A DNA stretch of 64,000 nt from UBA2185 sp964564625 (GCA_964564625.1 CAZMBE010000016.1:11569-75568), one strand, 5' to 3'; positions 50,521 through 60,029 are shown, numbered from the stretch's first letter. Translations and numbers: made by a program. Notes: generated by a model not told the origin, from the letters alone.

Positions 50521-52553
50521 ACGCATCTCCTGACTTTGACTGCACATCCCTTGTATTCCGGTATCTTCGCGACAGGGTCGAATGCCGGGTTGGTAAGCAG
50601 GTTTACGGGCGCTTCGTGGAAGTGGAAGGTGGTAAAGACAACTTTTCTTGGCACCCTTCCGGTAACTTCCGCCCTGGCTTTTATGGAGCCCCGGCGAGAC
50701 GTGAGTTCCACCATGTCATTGCTCCTTACTCCCAGCCTCTTTGCGTCATCGGGATTGATTTCCACGAGCGGCGCCGGAGCTTCCCTTTCCAGAACGCTGA
50801 TGCGCCGGGTCATGGTACCGGTATGGTACTGGTAGTAAATGCGTCCCGTTGTGAGCACAAAGTCGTACTCCTCATCCGGCACTTCCGCGAGGGGTTTGAA
50901 GTCACAGGGGAGAAACGTCCCCAGCCCCTTGCTGAATCTGTCCCTGTGGAGATAGGGAGTACCCGGGTGTTCCTCGTTCGGGCAGGGCCACTGAATGCCG
51001 TGGCATTTTTCCAGCCTCTTGTAGGTGATACCCGCATATGATGGCGTGAGGGCATTGATTTCCTTCATGATATCGCGAGGAGAGCCGCAATTCATGGGAT
51101 AGCCCGCAAGACGGCTTACCTCAGCAATGATCTCCCAGTCAGCCCTGGCAAGTCCAGGAGGCGATACGGCTTTTTTCAGGAGCTGCACCCTTCTTTCCGT
51201 ATTGGAAAAAGTTCCTTCCTTTTCGGCAAATGACGCGGCGGGAAGCACCACATCGGCCCGAGACGCCGTTTCCGTGAGGAAAATATCCTGCACGACGAGA
51301 AATTCAAGACTGGAAAAGGCATGCTCAATATGAGATGTGTCCGGGTCGCTCATCATGGGATTTTCCCCCATTATATAGAGGGCTTTGACATCACCTTTGC
51401 TGGCAGCCGTGATCATATCCGTGATGGTCAAACCGACTTTATCATCAAGCCCCTGGACGCCCCAGGCATCTTCAAACTTCTTTTTGTTGTTGGGATCAGC
51501 GACCGGCTGATATCCGCTGTACACATTGGGGAGCGCCCCCATATCGCAGGCGCCCTGGACATTGTTCTGCCCTCTCAGGGGATTGACGCCCGTGGACGGC
51601 CTGCCTATGTGTCCCGTCAGCATGGCAAGGTTCGCGCAGGATTTCACATTGTCGGTGCCTGTCGTATGCTGGGTTATCCCCATGCAGTACACGATCATGG
51701 CCTTGTCCGCTCTCGCGTACATCCGCGCCGCCTCCTCCAGGTCATGGGCGGCGATGCCGGATATCCTCTCCACGACACGCGGGGTATAGCGGCTGATTAC
51801 AGATTTCAACTGATCGAATCCTTCCGTGCGTGATTCGACAAACTCCTTATCATAGAGATCTTCCTCGATAATGATATTCATTAAGCCGTTCAACACGGCC
51901 ACATCGGTGCCGATGTTCTGCCTCAGGTGCAGGTCGGCAAACCCGGCAAGCTGGATCTCCCGCGGATCAATCAGCAGGAGTTTTGCCCCCCTTTCCTTCG
52001 CGTTGATGATGCGGGATCCAATCAACGGGTGCTGCGCTGTCGTATTTGAACCTGTCACAAGAAACATATCGGCATCGTCAAATTCATTGATGGAATTCGT
52101 CATTGCCCCCGAACCGAAAGTGGCGGCCAGCCCGACCACCGTGGCGCTGTGTCAGAGCCGGGCGCAGTGATCGACATTGTTCGTGCCGAATACCGCGCGG
52201 GCCATCTTCATGAAAAGGTAGTTCTCCTCATTGGTCACTTTTGCGGAGCTGAGGAAGGCCAGGGAGCGTGGGCCATAGCGGGATTTTATTTCCAGCAACT
52301 TCTCAGAAACGATCTTTAATGCCTCGTCCCATGAAGTCTCGACAAGGGCTCCCTGCTTCCTTACCAATGGCGTCGTGAGCCTCTCGGGAGAGTGGACGAA
52401 CTCGCACGCATTCCAGCCTTTCGCGCAGAGCATCCCTTTATTCACCGGGTTCATTGGGCTCGGTTCTATACCCACGAGCATGTCTCCCTGAGACACGAGG
52501 GAGAAGCCGCATCCGCACCCGCAGAAAGGACATACTGTTGGTGTCCTGGTCAT
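50517..52553 (-). CDS. fdhA: Selenocysteine formate dehydrogenase catalytic subunit (UGA at 52152-52154)
   Basis: 678 residues with Sec134. The UGA codon interrupts VDHCARL-U-HSATVVGLAATF, exactly the Sec/Cys ligand position of the molybdenum/tungsten site, and both halves are in the same frame. N-terminal [4Fe-4S] motif CPFCGCGCGF...LCAKGW, then the bis-MGD binding and molydopterin dinucleotide C-terminal domains (TGRIYYQYHTGTMTRRI). It is the short cytosolic F420/NAD-type FdhA, no Tat signal. Downstream of the UGA a hairpin with a GGTG loop can be drawn, less convincing than in the peroxiredoxin. AAGGAGG precedes the ATG. It oxidises formate or reduces CO2. Confidence 0.93.
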
Positions 52554-52555
52554 GG

Positions 52556-53398
52556 TTAAATTGCCTCCTTTATATTTTCAATTTCCGTGAAAGGAAAGAC
52601 AGGTCCATCCATGCAGCAGTACCTGTCACCGATGGCGCAGTGGCCGCATTTGCCGACACCGCACTTCATCATCCTCTCAAGCGACATGTAGATATGATCT
52701 TTAGAAAAGCCGAGACTTAAGAGCTTCTGCAGAACAAAGCGGTACATAATGGGGGGGCCACACATGACGGCGTAGGTTTTTTCCGGGGAGAGGGCAGCCC
52801 GGTCGAAGAGCCCCGTTACCACACCCACGTACTGTTTCCAGATGCCCTCATCATCCCGGTCCACGCTGTAGAGGTACTTGATGTCATCCCTGTCATAAAA
52901 GCTCAGCAACTCATACTTGAAAAGGACATTATCAGGGTTGTTCGTTCCGTACATCAGAATGATGTCATCGAATTCATCCCTCCTGTCCAGTGCGTAAAGG
53001 AGAAGGGAGCGCAGCGGGGCGAGACCGAGACCGCCCGCGATGAGGAGGAGCTTCTTGCCCTTGAGTTCCCCCACGGGGAACCCCCTGCCGTAAGGCCCGC
53101 GGATGTGGAAGGTGGAGCCTTTGCCCATTTCAAAAAGGGCGTCTGTAACCCTGCCGGTACGCCGGACACATATCTCCAGGTTGTCAAGCCGCGTCGATGG
53201 CGACGATATGCTGATAGGCGCCTCTCCCTTGCCGAAAATGGATACTTCCAGAAACTGCCCCGGTTGATGGCCAAAACTGTCCCACGTCGTTCCATCCTCG
53301 AGCTTTAATTGGAATAACCTGTGGTCCTTGATCTGCGGAAGCGTTCTGATAATTGATACAGGCCTGAGCGTGTAGATGTTATCGGGATGATCCCCCAT
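52556..53398 (-). CDS. FAD/NAD-binding diaphorase subunit (sulfhydrogenase-gamma/AsrB-like)
   Basis: 280 residues. Ferredoxin-reductase-type FAD domain (PGQFLEVSIFGKGEAPISIS), NAD domain (LLLIAGGLGLAPLRSLLLYA) and a C-terminal [2Fe-2S] motif of four Cys (MMKCGVGKCGHCAIGDRYCC). The same subunit links NiFe sulfhydrogenases or anaerobic sulfite reductases to NAD(P)H. Paired with fdhA it predicts NAD(P)-linked formate oxidation or CO2 reduction. First gene of the operon; AAGGAGG before the ATG; stop is 2 nt upstream of the fdhA start. Confidence 0.88.
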   Translation of the reverse strand: MGDHPDNIYTLRPVSIIRTLPQIKDHRLFQLKLEDGTTWDSFGHQPGQFLEVSIFGKGEAPISISSPSTRLDNLEICVRRTGRVTDALFEMGKGSTFHIRGPYGRGFPVGELKGKKLLLIAGGLGLAPLRSLLLYALDRRDEFDDIILMYGTNNPDNVLFKYELLSFYDRDDIKYLYSVDRDDEGIWKQYVGVVTGLFDRAALSPEKTYAVMCGPPIMYRFVLQKLLSLGFSKDHIYMSLERMMKCGVGKCGHCAIGDRYCCMDGPVFPFTEIENIKEAI

Positions 53399-53539
53399 GA
53401 TTATGCCTCCTTTTCCCGAGGGCTAATGTTAAAAAAATAGTAATCTGAGATCGCTGAACACTATATAAAAAGTCTTCCCCTTGGCGCACACATTCCGAAG
53501 CACAATAAAGACCTTTTACATACGTTTTGATATCAGTAA

Positions 53540-53555
53540 GGCAATTTTGATACCA
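53540..53555 (-). promoter_or_regulatory. Candidate sigma-54 promoter of the formate dehydrogenase operon
   Basis: Minus strand TGGTATCAAAATTGCC: TGG and TTGC with GG-N10-GC spacing. It deviates from TGGCAC at two positions. About 140 nt before the first gene. Confidence 0.55.
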
Positions 53556-53610
53556 AAAACATAAGTGTATGATATTATTTTGTATTATTATGTGCGGAGA
53601 TTGCCTCTTT

Positions 53611-53636
53611 GCGGGCAAGGGGGTAACTTGCCCCGC
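53611..53636 (-). promoter_or_regulatory. Inverted repeat, candidate upstream activator site
   Basis: GCGGGCAAG-N7-CTTGCCCCGC, imperfect by one extra C, centred about 90-95 nt upstream of the predicted start from the -24/-12 element. That is a typical distance for an NtrC-type enhancer site; an NtrC-family gene is in the same cluster. Confidence 0.45.
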
Positions 53637-53689
53637 CCCGGGGGAGATATTACCCTGACTGAAAAAATGGGAAGAGGGGAGATTTTTTG

Positions 53690-54262
53690 CTAATCTTTTT
53701 TCCTAAAGTTCTTGCCTATGCTCCATGCCTTGCCTGCATTTTCACCAATTGTCCAATAATTGTTATCAGGCATCGTTAAGGTAAAGGGGTTAATTTTTCC
53801 GATGTCAGGTTTGCCATCAGTCAAATACCGTTGTTCTGAGTATGATTCCATTATTTCACCGATGAAGAGGGTGTTTGTTGGCAAATCTACCGTGTTGACC
53901 AGCTTGCACGCCATACAAAGTGGACACTGCCGTATCATAGGGGCATTGGGGTATTCACCGTAAAAAATATCGAACAGTTGCGATTTGTCGCTTTTTTCAC
54001 CGGAGACAAGTCCGCAATAATCAACGTGTTCTATAAGATCCAACCCCGGAATGTTCACGCTGAAGGCGTTATTTTCATGGATACCCCTGTTCGTATAATG
54101 CATCTTCCCCAATGCTATGGCGATCATGGGAGGGTTGAAGTTCACTCTTGACACCCAGCCTAGAGCCATGAAATTCACCCGTCCATCGACAATGGCGCCT
54201 GCCAGAACCATGGGCATGGGATACACAAAAGAATTTTTATCAATTGTAATCTTATCCATCAT
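53690..54262 (-). CDS. Flavin reductase-like FMN-binding protein
   Basis: 190 residues from ATG 54262 (GGAGGG, 5-nt spacing). The flavin reductase-like split-barrel fold is seen in NFMALGWVSRVNFNPPMIAI and NRGIHENNAFSVNIPG. A Cys pair in IRQCPLCMACK may bind metal or act in redox. Family members in anaerobes (flavoredoxin-like) pass electrons from ferredoxin or NADH to acceptors. It ends before the fdh promoter region and is not part of that operon. Confidence 0.8.
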   Translation of the reverse strand: MMDKITIDKNSFVYPMPMVLAGAIVDGRVNFMALGWVSRVNFNPPMIAIALGKMHYTNRGIHENNAFSVNIPGLDLIEHVDYCGLVSGEKSDKSQLFDIFYGEYPNAPMIRQCPLCMACKLVNTVDLPTNTLFIGEIMESYSEQRYLTDGKPDIGKINPFTLTMPDNNYWTIGENAGKAWSIGKNFRKKD

Positions 54263-54294
54263 TATGTCCCTCCTTATGTTACTGCCATTTTTTT

Positions 54295-55350
54295 TCACGC
54301 AGTTTCACACCATTCCAGCCAGCGTGAATGGCCGCTGCAATTCGCTAAATGCCGATGGGTTTTCACACCATCGGTGTACGAAAGCAGTTCAATTCGCGGA
54401 TGGTTATATTTCTCCGATAAGTCAATGGAAATACAGCAGACATCCCGTTTGAATCCGTAATCCCTGATGAGATTGTCCAGGCCATCGCGTGTCTTCGGCA
54501 ACATCTGATTGCTTACGAAGGTATGAAAGAGGCAAAGAAGCGAAGCCGGCGGTACTATCTCCATAATCCCGGGCAAGACCTCAAGGGCGTCGCCTTTACG
54601 CAAGTCCGGCGGGCTGTTCCTGGTGATCTCAATGGCGCGATGAAGAATATCAAAACGGCCTGAGTGTTCAGGCCAGATAAAAGACCGGAGCCAGTTGATT
54701 GCCGATGCATCCCGTATATCTATGGGATTCAGGTCGATTCCAACACGTGAGGCTATCTGCGGAAATGTATCCGGGAAGGGAGGCTTTTTATCTCCCCGCA
54801 ACCTGCATATCAAGCGGAGTGATGATGCCTCGTTTCCATAGAAGAGTCCATTTCCGTAATCGTACCCGTAGTGATCCCAGAAGAGGTTAAGCCCCGCGCT
54901 GGCTCCTATTTCCACAAGCGCAAGGGGCAGCCCTTTTGCCTTTCGGGAGACGATGCCGAACGCAGGGAGCAGACAGGCGCACCTTCGAACCTCATTCGTC
55001 TGTACGTGATGCGTGGTGATGAGATTTTCAATTTCATCCCTATGGTGAAAACAAAAATCGCGGAAAACAGAATACAAATTGGCAGCACTACACGCTTCAG
55101 AATGTATGTCGGGATAAAACGCTGCCAGCGGGTGGTCTGCACCATCAAGCAACAGGTAATGAACCGCCGCCAGAAAAATCATGGGAACGGGTTTTGAAAT
55201 GGCCCGTGACGCAAGGGTGAGGAGTTCCGGGTCTGTGCTCACGCCCATGGCCAATGTTTCATACAGCGGTGAAGATCCATGAAACTCATGGGCAGAACTG
55301 CGGGCAAAGCTCTCTGCAATCTCTTCTAATTGTCGCTTCACAGCGGGCAT
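54295..55350 (-). CDS. DUF2332 protein
   Basis: 351 residues covering the whole DUF2332 domain: VEIGASAGLNLFWDHYGYDY, RVGIDLNPIDIRDASAINWL and FHTFVSNQML. The glycine-rich GASAGLN resembles a methyltransferase-like nucleotide loop, but the activity is not known. It starts upstream of the flavin reductase gene on the same strand (32-nt gap). Confidence 0.85.
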   Translation of the reverse strand: MPAVKRQLEEIAESFARSSAHEFHGSSPLYETLAMGVSTDPELLTLASRAISKPVPMIFLAAVHYLLLDGADHPLAAFYPDIHSEACSAANLYSVFRDFCFHHRDEIENLITTHHVQTNEVRRCACLLPAFGIVSRKAKGLPLALVEIGASAGLNLFWDHYGYDYGNGLFYGNEASSLRLICRLRGDKKPPFPDTFPQIASRVGIDLNPIDIRDASAINWLRSFIWPEHSGRFDILHRAIEITRNSPPDLRKGDALEVLPGIMEIVPPASLLCLFHTFVSNQMLPKTRDGLDNLIRDYGFKRDVCCISIDLSEKYNHPRIELLSYTDGVKTHRHLANCSGHSRWLEWCETA

Positions 55351-55485
55351 GTATCACTCTCTCTATCGCTGTTCTATTGCTTGCTAACATAAAATAAATG
55401 CAGTATACACGTCAACCAGAATGGTGAATAAAAATCAACGAAGAAAAAAAATCTCGTTGTTGAAACGAAATGGGTGTGAAACGAC

Positions 55486-56310
55486 ATGGCAATAAAAAGT
55501 GATCAGGAAATTTCTTTTACGGTTGAAAAGCGCTCCACTCCCGAGTTCTTGTACAAGTATTGCAGACTGAACGAAGACAACAGAGAATTGATTGAGCGGA
55601 TTTTCAGTCACAACGAGCTGTATTTTTCTTCACCACCGCAGTTCAACAATCCTTTCGACTGCCGGGTTCAGGCATCTATCAATGCCTCTGATGATGACTG
55701 GGAGGAGTATCTGGACGGCATGTTGAAGGGTAAACATCCCGATTGGGACTATGACGACCGCCAAATAATAGTGAGAGAGTTAATCAAAGAGGGATGGATG
55801 AAAAATCCCGTCACACAGCAAAAAATAGTAGATGACCTTCAGGAAGCGGTAAATAAAATCGGTGTATATTGCCTGTCAGAGGTGTACGACGATACCCTCA
55901 TGTGGTCTCATTACGCTGACGGCCATAGAGGTTTCTGTATACAATTTCGCATCAAACCGGAAATGTATCCTTTTGGAAAGTTGCTGTTTAAAGTGGAATA
56001 CGCATCAACATACCCGCAGATAACTATTTTGAGAGACCGTGAGGATCAGACGAGAAAAGTCCTTCTGACCAAAGCAGATTTCTTGAAGCATGAAAAGGAG
56101 TGGCGAGTTCTTGACCCCGACAACGGTCCGGGGATACGCGTATACCAGGCTGAGATGCTGGCAGGCATCATATTCGGCTGTGAAATGCCGCATGAAAGCA
56201 GGCAATTGATCCGGGAGTGGACAAAAGGCAGGAAAATTCCCCTGAAGTTTTATCAGGCTGTAAAAAAAGAAACCGAATTCGGCTTAGAGAGGATCAAAAC
56301 GATCGGCTAA
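55486..56310 (+). CDS. DUF2971 protein
   Basis: 274 residues. YKYCRLNEDNRELIERIFSH, FSSPPQFNNPFDC and LMWSHYADGHRGFCIQF are hallmark DUF2971 segments, with KHEKEWRV toward the C-terminus. Some DUF2971 proteins occur in mobile and defence islands, but no such partner is seen here. Weak ribosome site. A TTGCTA-N17-TATACA sequence at 55381-55409 could be its promoter. Confidence 0.85.
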   Translation: MAIKSDQEISFTVEKRSTPEFLYKYCRLNEDNRELIERIFSHNELYFSSPPQFNNPFDCRVQASINASDDDWEEYLDGMLKGKHPDWDYDDRQIIVRELIKEGWMKNPVTQQKIVDDLQEAVNKIGVYCLSEVYDDTLMWSHYADGHRGFCIQFRIKPEMYPFGKLLFKVEYASTYPQITILRDREDQTRKVLLTKADFLKHEKEWRVLDPDNGPGIRVYQAEMLAGIIFGCEMPHESRQLIREWTKGRKIPLKFYQAVKKETEFGLERIKTIG

Positions 56311-56371
56311 GGCACCGAGCATGCCCGCGATAACGCATCCTATATGGTAATTTCACAAAAATCACCATTGC

Positions 56372-56402
56372 CCCCTCCCCCGTCGTGGGAGGAGGGGTTT
56401 TT
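56372..56402 (+). terminator. Intrinsic terminator after the DUF2971 gene
   Basis: CCCCTCC and GGAGGGG (56372-56378/56391-56397) with an inner CCC/GGG and one bulged A, followed by T5. It separates the convergent gene pair. Confidence 0.8.
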
Positions 56403-56451
56403 CAAGTTTCCTACGAGACCACTATTTCAACACCTGAACACAGCATCACAG

Positions 56452-57414
56452 TCAGACCGCCTCAATCGTTGAGGGTGGTTTCGATGCTATGTTGTACGTG
56501 ACGCTGACAATGCCGGGCACTTCACTGATAATATCCCGGGCGAGCTTCTCAAGAATTTCAAACGAAAGCCGCGTCGGTGTCGCAATACGGGCATCAATGC
56601 TCTCCCAGCAGCGCACCTCGATCTGCTGGCCGAAATCACGCTTGCCCTCCCGCATGCCCGTCACGCGGTCTTCATGCAGGATCGCCATGTACTGGAATGC
56701 ACCGGTGTCTTTGAGCAATCTCTCAACGACAACGGTTGCCTTGCGGACGGTATCGATTCGCTCCGGCGTTACCGCGCCGATTACCCGCGCCGAGAGCGCC
56801 GGACCGGGAAAAGGAATACGCGCAAAGAGTTCTGCCGGAAGCCCAAGCCCCTCTCCCACCTTTCTGACGCCATCCTTTCGAAGCTGAACAAGGGGCTCAA
56901 TAATGCGGTACCCGAATGCCTGCTGCGGGTCGATCCCGAGCTGCTCAAAGACATTGTGCTGCCGCTTGATCCCCGCTACGGTTTCATCAACATCGGTCAG
57001 GATAGTCCCCTGGAGGAGATGTTTCGCCCCGCTCTCTTTGACAATCCGTCCAAATATCTTCTTATAAAAAGTCTGGGTTATGGCCTCGCGTTTCTCTTCC
57101 GGATCTGTAATTCCCTTGAGGGCGGCAAAAAATTCTTTCCGCGCATCGACTATGTCGACCTTGACGCCGAACTTGTGAAAAAGGGCCGCTACCCGTTCCG
57201 GCTCCCCCTCCCGCATGAGGCCGTTTTCGACAAAGACGGTCTTCAGGCGATTTCCGAGAGCCCGATGTCCCAGCATGGTAACGGTGGATGAATCGACGCC
57301 CCCTGAAAGCGCGTTGATTGCCGTTCCTTCGCCGACGGTGTCCCGTATTTCCGTGACCTTTTCATTGATAAAGCGTTCCGTATTGAGCTCCCGCGCAGTA
57401 ATTTCCTTACTCAT
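56452..57414 (-). CDS. guaA: Stand-alone GMP synthase ATP-pyrophosphatase subunit
   Basis: 320 residues: the PP-loop ALSGGVDSSTVTMLGHRALG at the N-terminus, LLQGTILTDV, and the C-terminal dimerisation domain ending IASKPPSTIEAV. It corresponds to the GuaA synthetase half only; the glutamine amidotransferase domain present in most bacterial GuaA (~520 aa) is absent. It converts XMP to GMP with ATP and free ammonia, or with a separate glutaminase as in archaea. GGAGG before the ATG. Confidence 0.85.
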   Translation of the reverse strand: MSKEITARELNTERFINEKVTEIRDTVGEGTAINALSGGVDSSTVTMLGHRALGNRLKTVFVENGLMREGEPERVAALFHKFGVKVDIVDARKEFFAALKGITDPEEKREAITQTFYKKIFGRIVKESGAKHLLQGTILTDVDETVAGIKRQHNVFEQLGIDPQQAFGYRIIEPLVQLRKDGVRKVGEGLGLPAELFARIPFPGPALSARVIGAVTPERIDTVRKATVVVERLLKDTGAFQYMAILHEDRVTGMREGKRDFGQQIEVRCWESIDARIATPTRLSFEILEKLARDIISEVPGIVSVTYNIASKPPSTIEAV

Positions 57415-57505
57415 GCAATATCCTCCATGTATGTGATAGTCTTTGAATGACGTGTAATGCTCCGGGCTGTGTTTGCCCTTGATGACTTTCCTGAGCTTTG
57501 TATTT

Positions 57506-58576
57506 TTATTTTAATGTAATGGCCTTCTCGGGACAGAGTTCCTGGCAGCAGAAACAACTGATGCATGTATCGGCATCCACCCGGGGAACATTATCGTCTC
57601 CCATGGAAAGGGCCGACACCGCGCACTGATCTATACAGGTGCCGCAGCCAGTGCACAAACCGGGGTCGGCATGTGGACGCATGATTGCACGATTGTGGAT
57701 CAGCGTTTGAATGGCTTCATTGTGAAGCAGTACTTCGCCGCTGAAGGGAGGAAGTTTGAAATCAGGTAGTGTTTTTAACTCTCCAATAACTTCAATTTCA
57801 CTCAGGTCATAGTCGCCCAGACCAAACTCCCTGGCCTTTTGAAGGGTCCTCAGACGTCCCGGCTCGCATCCCATCATAGTTGCCACGACGGCATCCATTG
57901 CCACGGCATTGTCAGAGGCGAGGATCAAGCCGATGTCTCTAAGGTCAGGAGACGCGGGACCATTCCCCTCCATGCCAACCACGGCGTCCATAATGAACAA
58001 ATCAGGAACGCGGAGGCGGAACACATCAACCAGTATCTCCTGGAAACGCACCGGACCACCGGATTCCTTATGCAGCCAGGCTTTCTGGGCGCCGGGCAAG
58101 ATTCCGTAACTATTTTTAATCGCCCCGGTCATGACGGTGAGGCCATGGGTTTTGAATTTCGGCAGGCTGATAACGATATCGGCATCAAGTACGGCCCGAG
58201 ACACATTGACCGTGGGAAGGAACGCCGGATTGAAGTCAACCTTCCGGGAATCGTTCCCGATGTTCTGGTAATAGCCCTTGGCCGCCTCTATCAACCCGGC
58301 ACTCTGGAAGCTCTCCTCATTCGCCCCGTAGTTGAAAAGGCCCGGATTATCGCCCACGATAATCGAGGCAGGTTGCATTATTTCCACCTTTTCCACCACG
58401 GAGCGGAGCACCGCGGGGTTGGTCACGATGCCCTCTTCCGCCCGCGAAGACCGGAGGACGTTCGGTTTTATCAGAACTTTTTTCCCTCTCAGTTCCACCG
58501 GAAAAATTTCAAATGCCCGGTCTACCGCTTCCCGGACATTCTCATAGGTGGCCGGATGTATCATTACTTTCGGCAT
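57506..58576 (-). CDS. DUF362 protein with C-terminal 2x[4Fe-4S] ferredoxin
   Basis: 356 residues. The DUF362 domain (GKKVLIKPNVLRSSRAEEGI, VISLPKFKTHGLTVMTGAIK, GPASPDLRDIGLILASDNAV) precedes two ferredoxin motifs: CTGCGTCIDQC and CISCFCCQELCP. Such proteins are widespread in anaerobes and may couple ferredoxin to an unknown reaction. GAGGTAGAGATC precedes the ATG. On the same strand as, and 33 nt after, the C_GCAxxG_C_C selenoprotein gene. Confidence 0.88.
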   Translation of the reverse strand: MPKVMIHPATYENVREAVDRAFEIFPVELRGKKVLIKPNVLRSSRAEEGIVTNPAVLRSVVEKVEIMQPASIIVGDNPGLFNYGANEESFQSAGLIEAAKGYYQNIGNDSRKVDFNPAFLPTVNVSRAVLDADIVISLPKFKTHGLTVMTGAIKNSYGILPGAQKAWLHKESGGPVRFQEILVDVFRLRVPDLFIMDAVVGMEGNGPASPDLRDIGLILASDNAVAMDAVVATMMGCEPGRLRTLQKAREFGLGDYDLSEIEVIGELKTLPDFKLPPFSGEVLLHNEAIQTLIHNRAIMRPHADPGLCTGCGTCIDQCAVSALSMGDDNVPRVDADTCISCFCCQELCPEKAITLK

Positions 58577-58609
58577 GATCTCTACCTCGGTTACATTTTA
58601 TCTTTGCAA

Positions 58610-59050
58610 CTATTCTTCCTCAATAAACGACATTACCATCCTCGTCGCTTCTTCCGTGTAGTTCTTACATTGCTCGATCATATTTTTGTTGTAAAATTGC
58701 TTTCGGCCTTCTTCAGTCGCCAGATCGACACCTGTAAGCTCTTTGCATTTTGTTGAGCCAAATTTTTCCGCAAAGGTTTTTAATAATTTTTGAACGGGGG
58801 CATAACTTTTCTCATACGGCACATCCGGCGTGTTTCTTCCATAAAAAATATTTATCGCCATAACAGAACCGCTCACCGCGCCGCACATCCCGCATGTTCT
58901 GGCAACACCGCCGCAGAAGCCGGTGGCGATTTTAGGTATCAAATCCGATTGAATATTTTTGCTCTCTGCCACGGAAAGCACAACCGCCTCTGCTCATCGA
59001 TACCCCGCCATGAAAAGCTCTCCGCTCCGTCGGGCTGTCTTCTCAATCAT
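58610..59050 (-). CDS. C_GCAxxG_C_C family selenoprotein (UGA at 58994-58996)
   Basis: 146 residues when read through an in-frame UGA (Sec19). The ATG at 59050 has AAGGAGG 6 nt upstream. The frame gives GELFMAGYR-U-AEAVVLSVAE then KIATGFCGGVARTCGMCGAV, where U replaces the first conserved Cys of the family motif. Shorter annotation from 58981 would lose this residue and the ribosome site. Remaining Cys: FCGG, TCGMC, STKCKEL and EQCKNY. These are putative redox proteins of unknown substrate. A hairpin with a GGTTGT loop can be drawn after the UGA. Confidence 0.8.
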
Positions 59051-59819
59051 GTATATCCTCCTTTTATCCATTTTTTCACACCACGAGCGGAATATCATGA
59101 TGACACAATAACTCACCATATGAGTTCAGTACGACAAACTATATCTGATATTCATTATAGTTGTAACGATTCGCGTGAATTATGATGTGAAAGGGAATTG
59201 CTGTCAAGATGTTTTGGTTTGAGACAGCCATCCTGCCAACTATATCACTCTTGACAGCACCGGCACACTTTCCATGGCAAGGTCAGATCCAGAAGGCTTT
59301 ATCCGAGGCCTTGATAAGCCCGTCATTATAGATGAGGTGCAAAGGGTTCCTCAGTTGCTGCTGGCAATCAAGCAAGATGTTGATCGTGAACGGAAACCGG
59401 AAAGATACATACTGACAGGCTCCTCAAACATCCTGACTATCCCGCGAGTAGCGGACTCCCTGGCAGGGCGAATGGAGGTCGTTACCTTATGGCCGTTATC
59501 TCAGGGAGAAATCGAAGGAAGAAAAGAAAAATTCATTGATATTCTTTTCAGCGGCAAGCCGTGCTTCCAGCACACGGCAAACGACATAAAAAACCTTATG
59601 AAAAGGATCACGACCGGAGGGTACCCGGAACCCATCAAGAGGAAAGAAGGAAAGAGAAGAACTGCCTGGTTCGACTCATATTTGACCACGATAATCGACA
59701 GGGATATAAAGGATCTGGTGAATGTTCATGACATGTCTGTGATTCCTCGACTCCTCAAGTTCCTTGCAGCGCGGGTATCCACAATCCGGGACCAGTCTGA
59801 GATATCTCGAAGTGCGGGC

Positions 59820-60029
59820 ATCCCTAACAGCTCTGTCGTGCGCCATATGTCTATGCTTGAAATGATTTTTCTAANNNNNNNNNNNNNNNNNNNNNNNNNN
59901 NNNNNNNNNNNNNNNNNNNNNNNNNNNNNNNNNNNNNNNNNNNNNNNNNNNNNNNNNNNNNNNNNNNNNNNNNNATCCCTAACAGCTCTGTCGTGCGCCA
60001 TATGTCTATGCTTGAAATGATTTTTCTAA
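59820..60029. repeat. 55-bp identical flanks around the second N gap (assembly artefact)
   Basis: 59820-59874 and 59975-60029 are the same 55 bases, separated by 100 N. This is what remains when two contigs that overlap by one assembly k-mer are scaffolded without merging. Collapsing one copy and the N-run restores the reading frame. It is not a biological repeat. Confidence 0.9.
59875..59974. other. Assembly gap of 100 N (artefactual)
   Basis: A 100-N run inside the DUF4143 pseudogene, flanked by the same 55 bases on both sides. No sequence is missing if the overlap is real. Confidence 0.95.

Noticed and set aside
57839..58756. 305-codon plus-strand frame
   Set aside because: Entirely antisense to the DUF362-ferredoxin gene, whose motifs are clear; no ribosome site or family.
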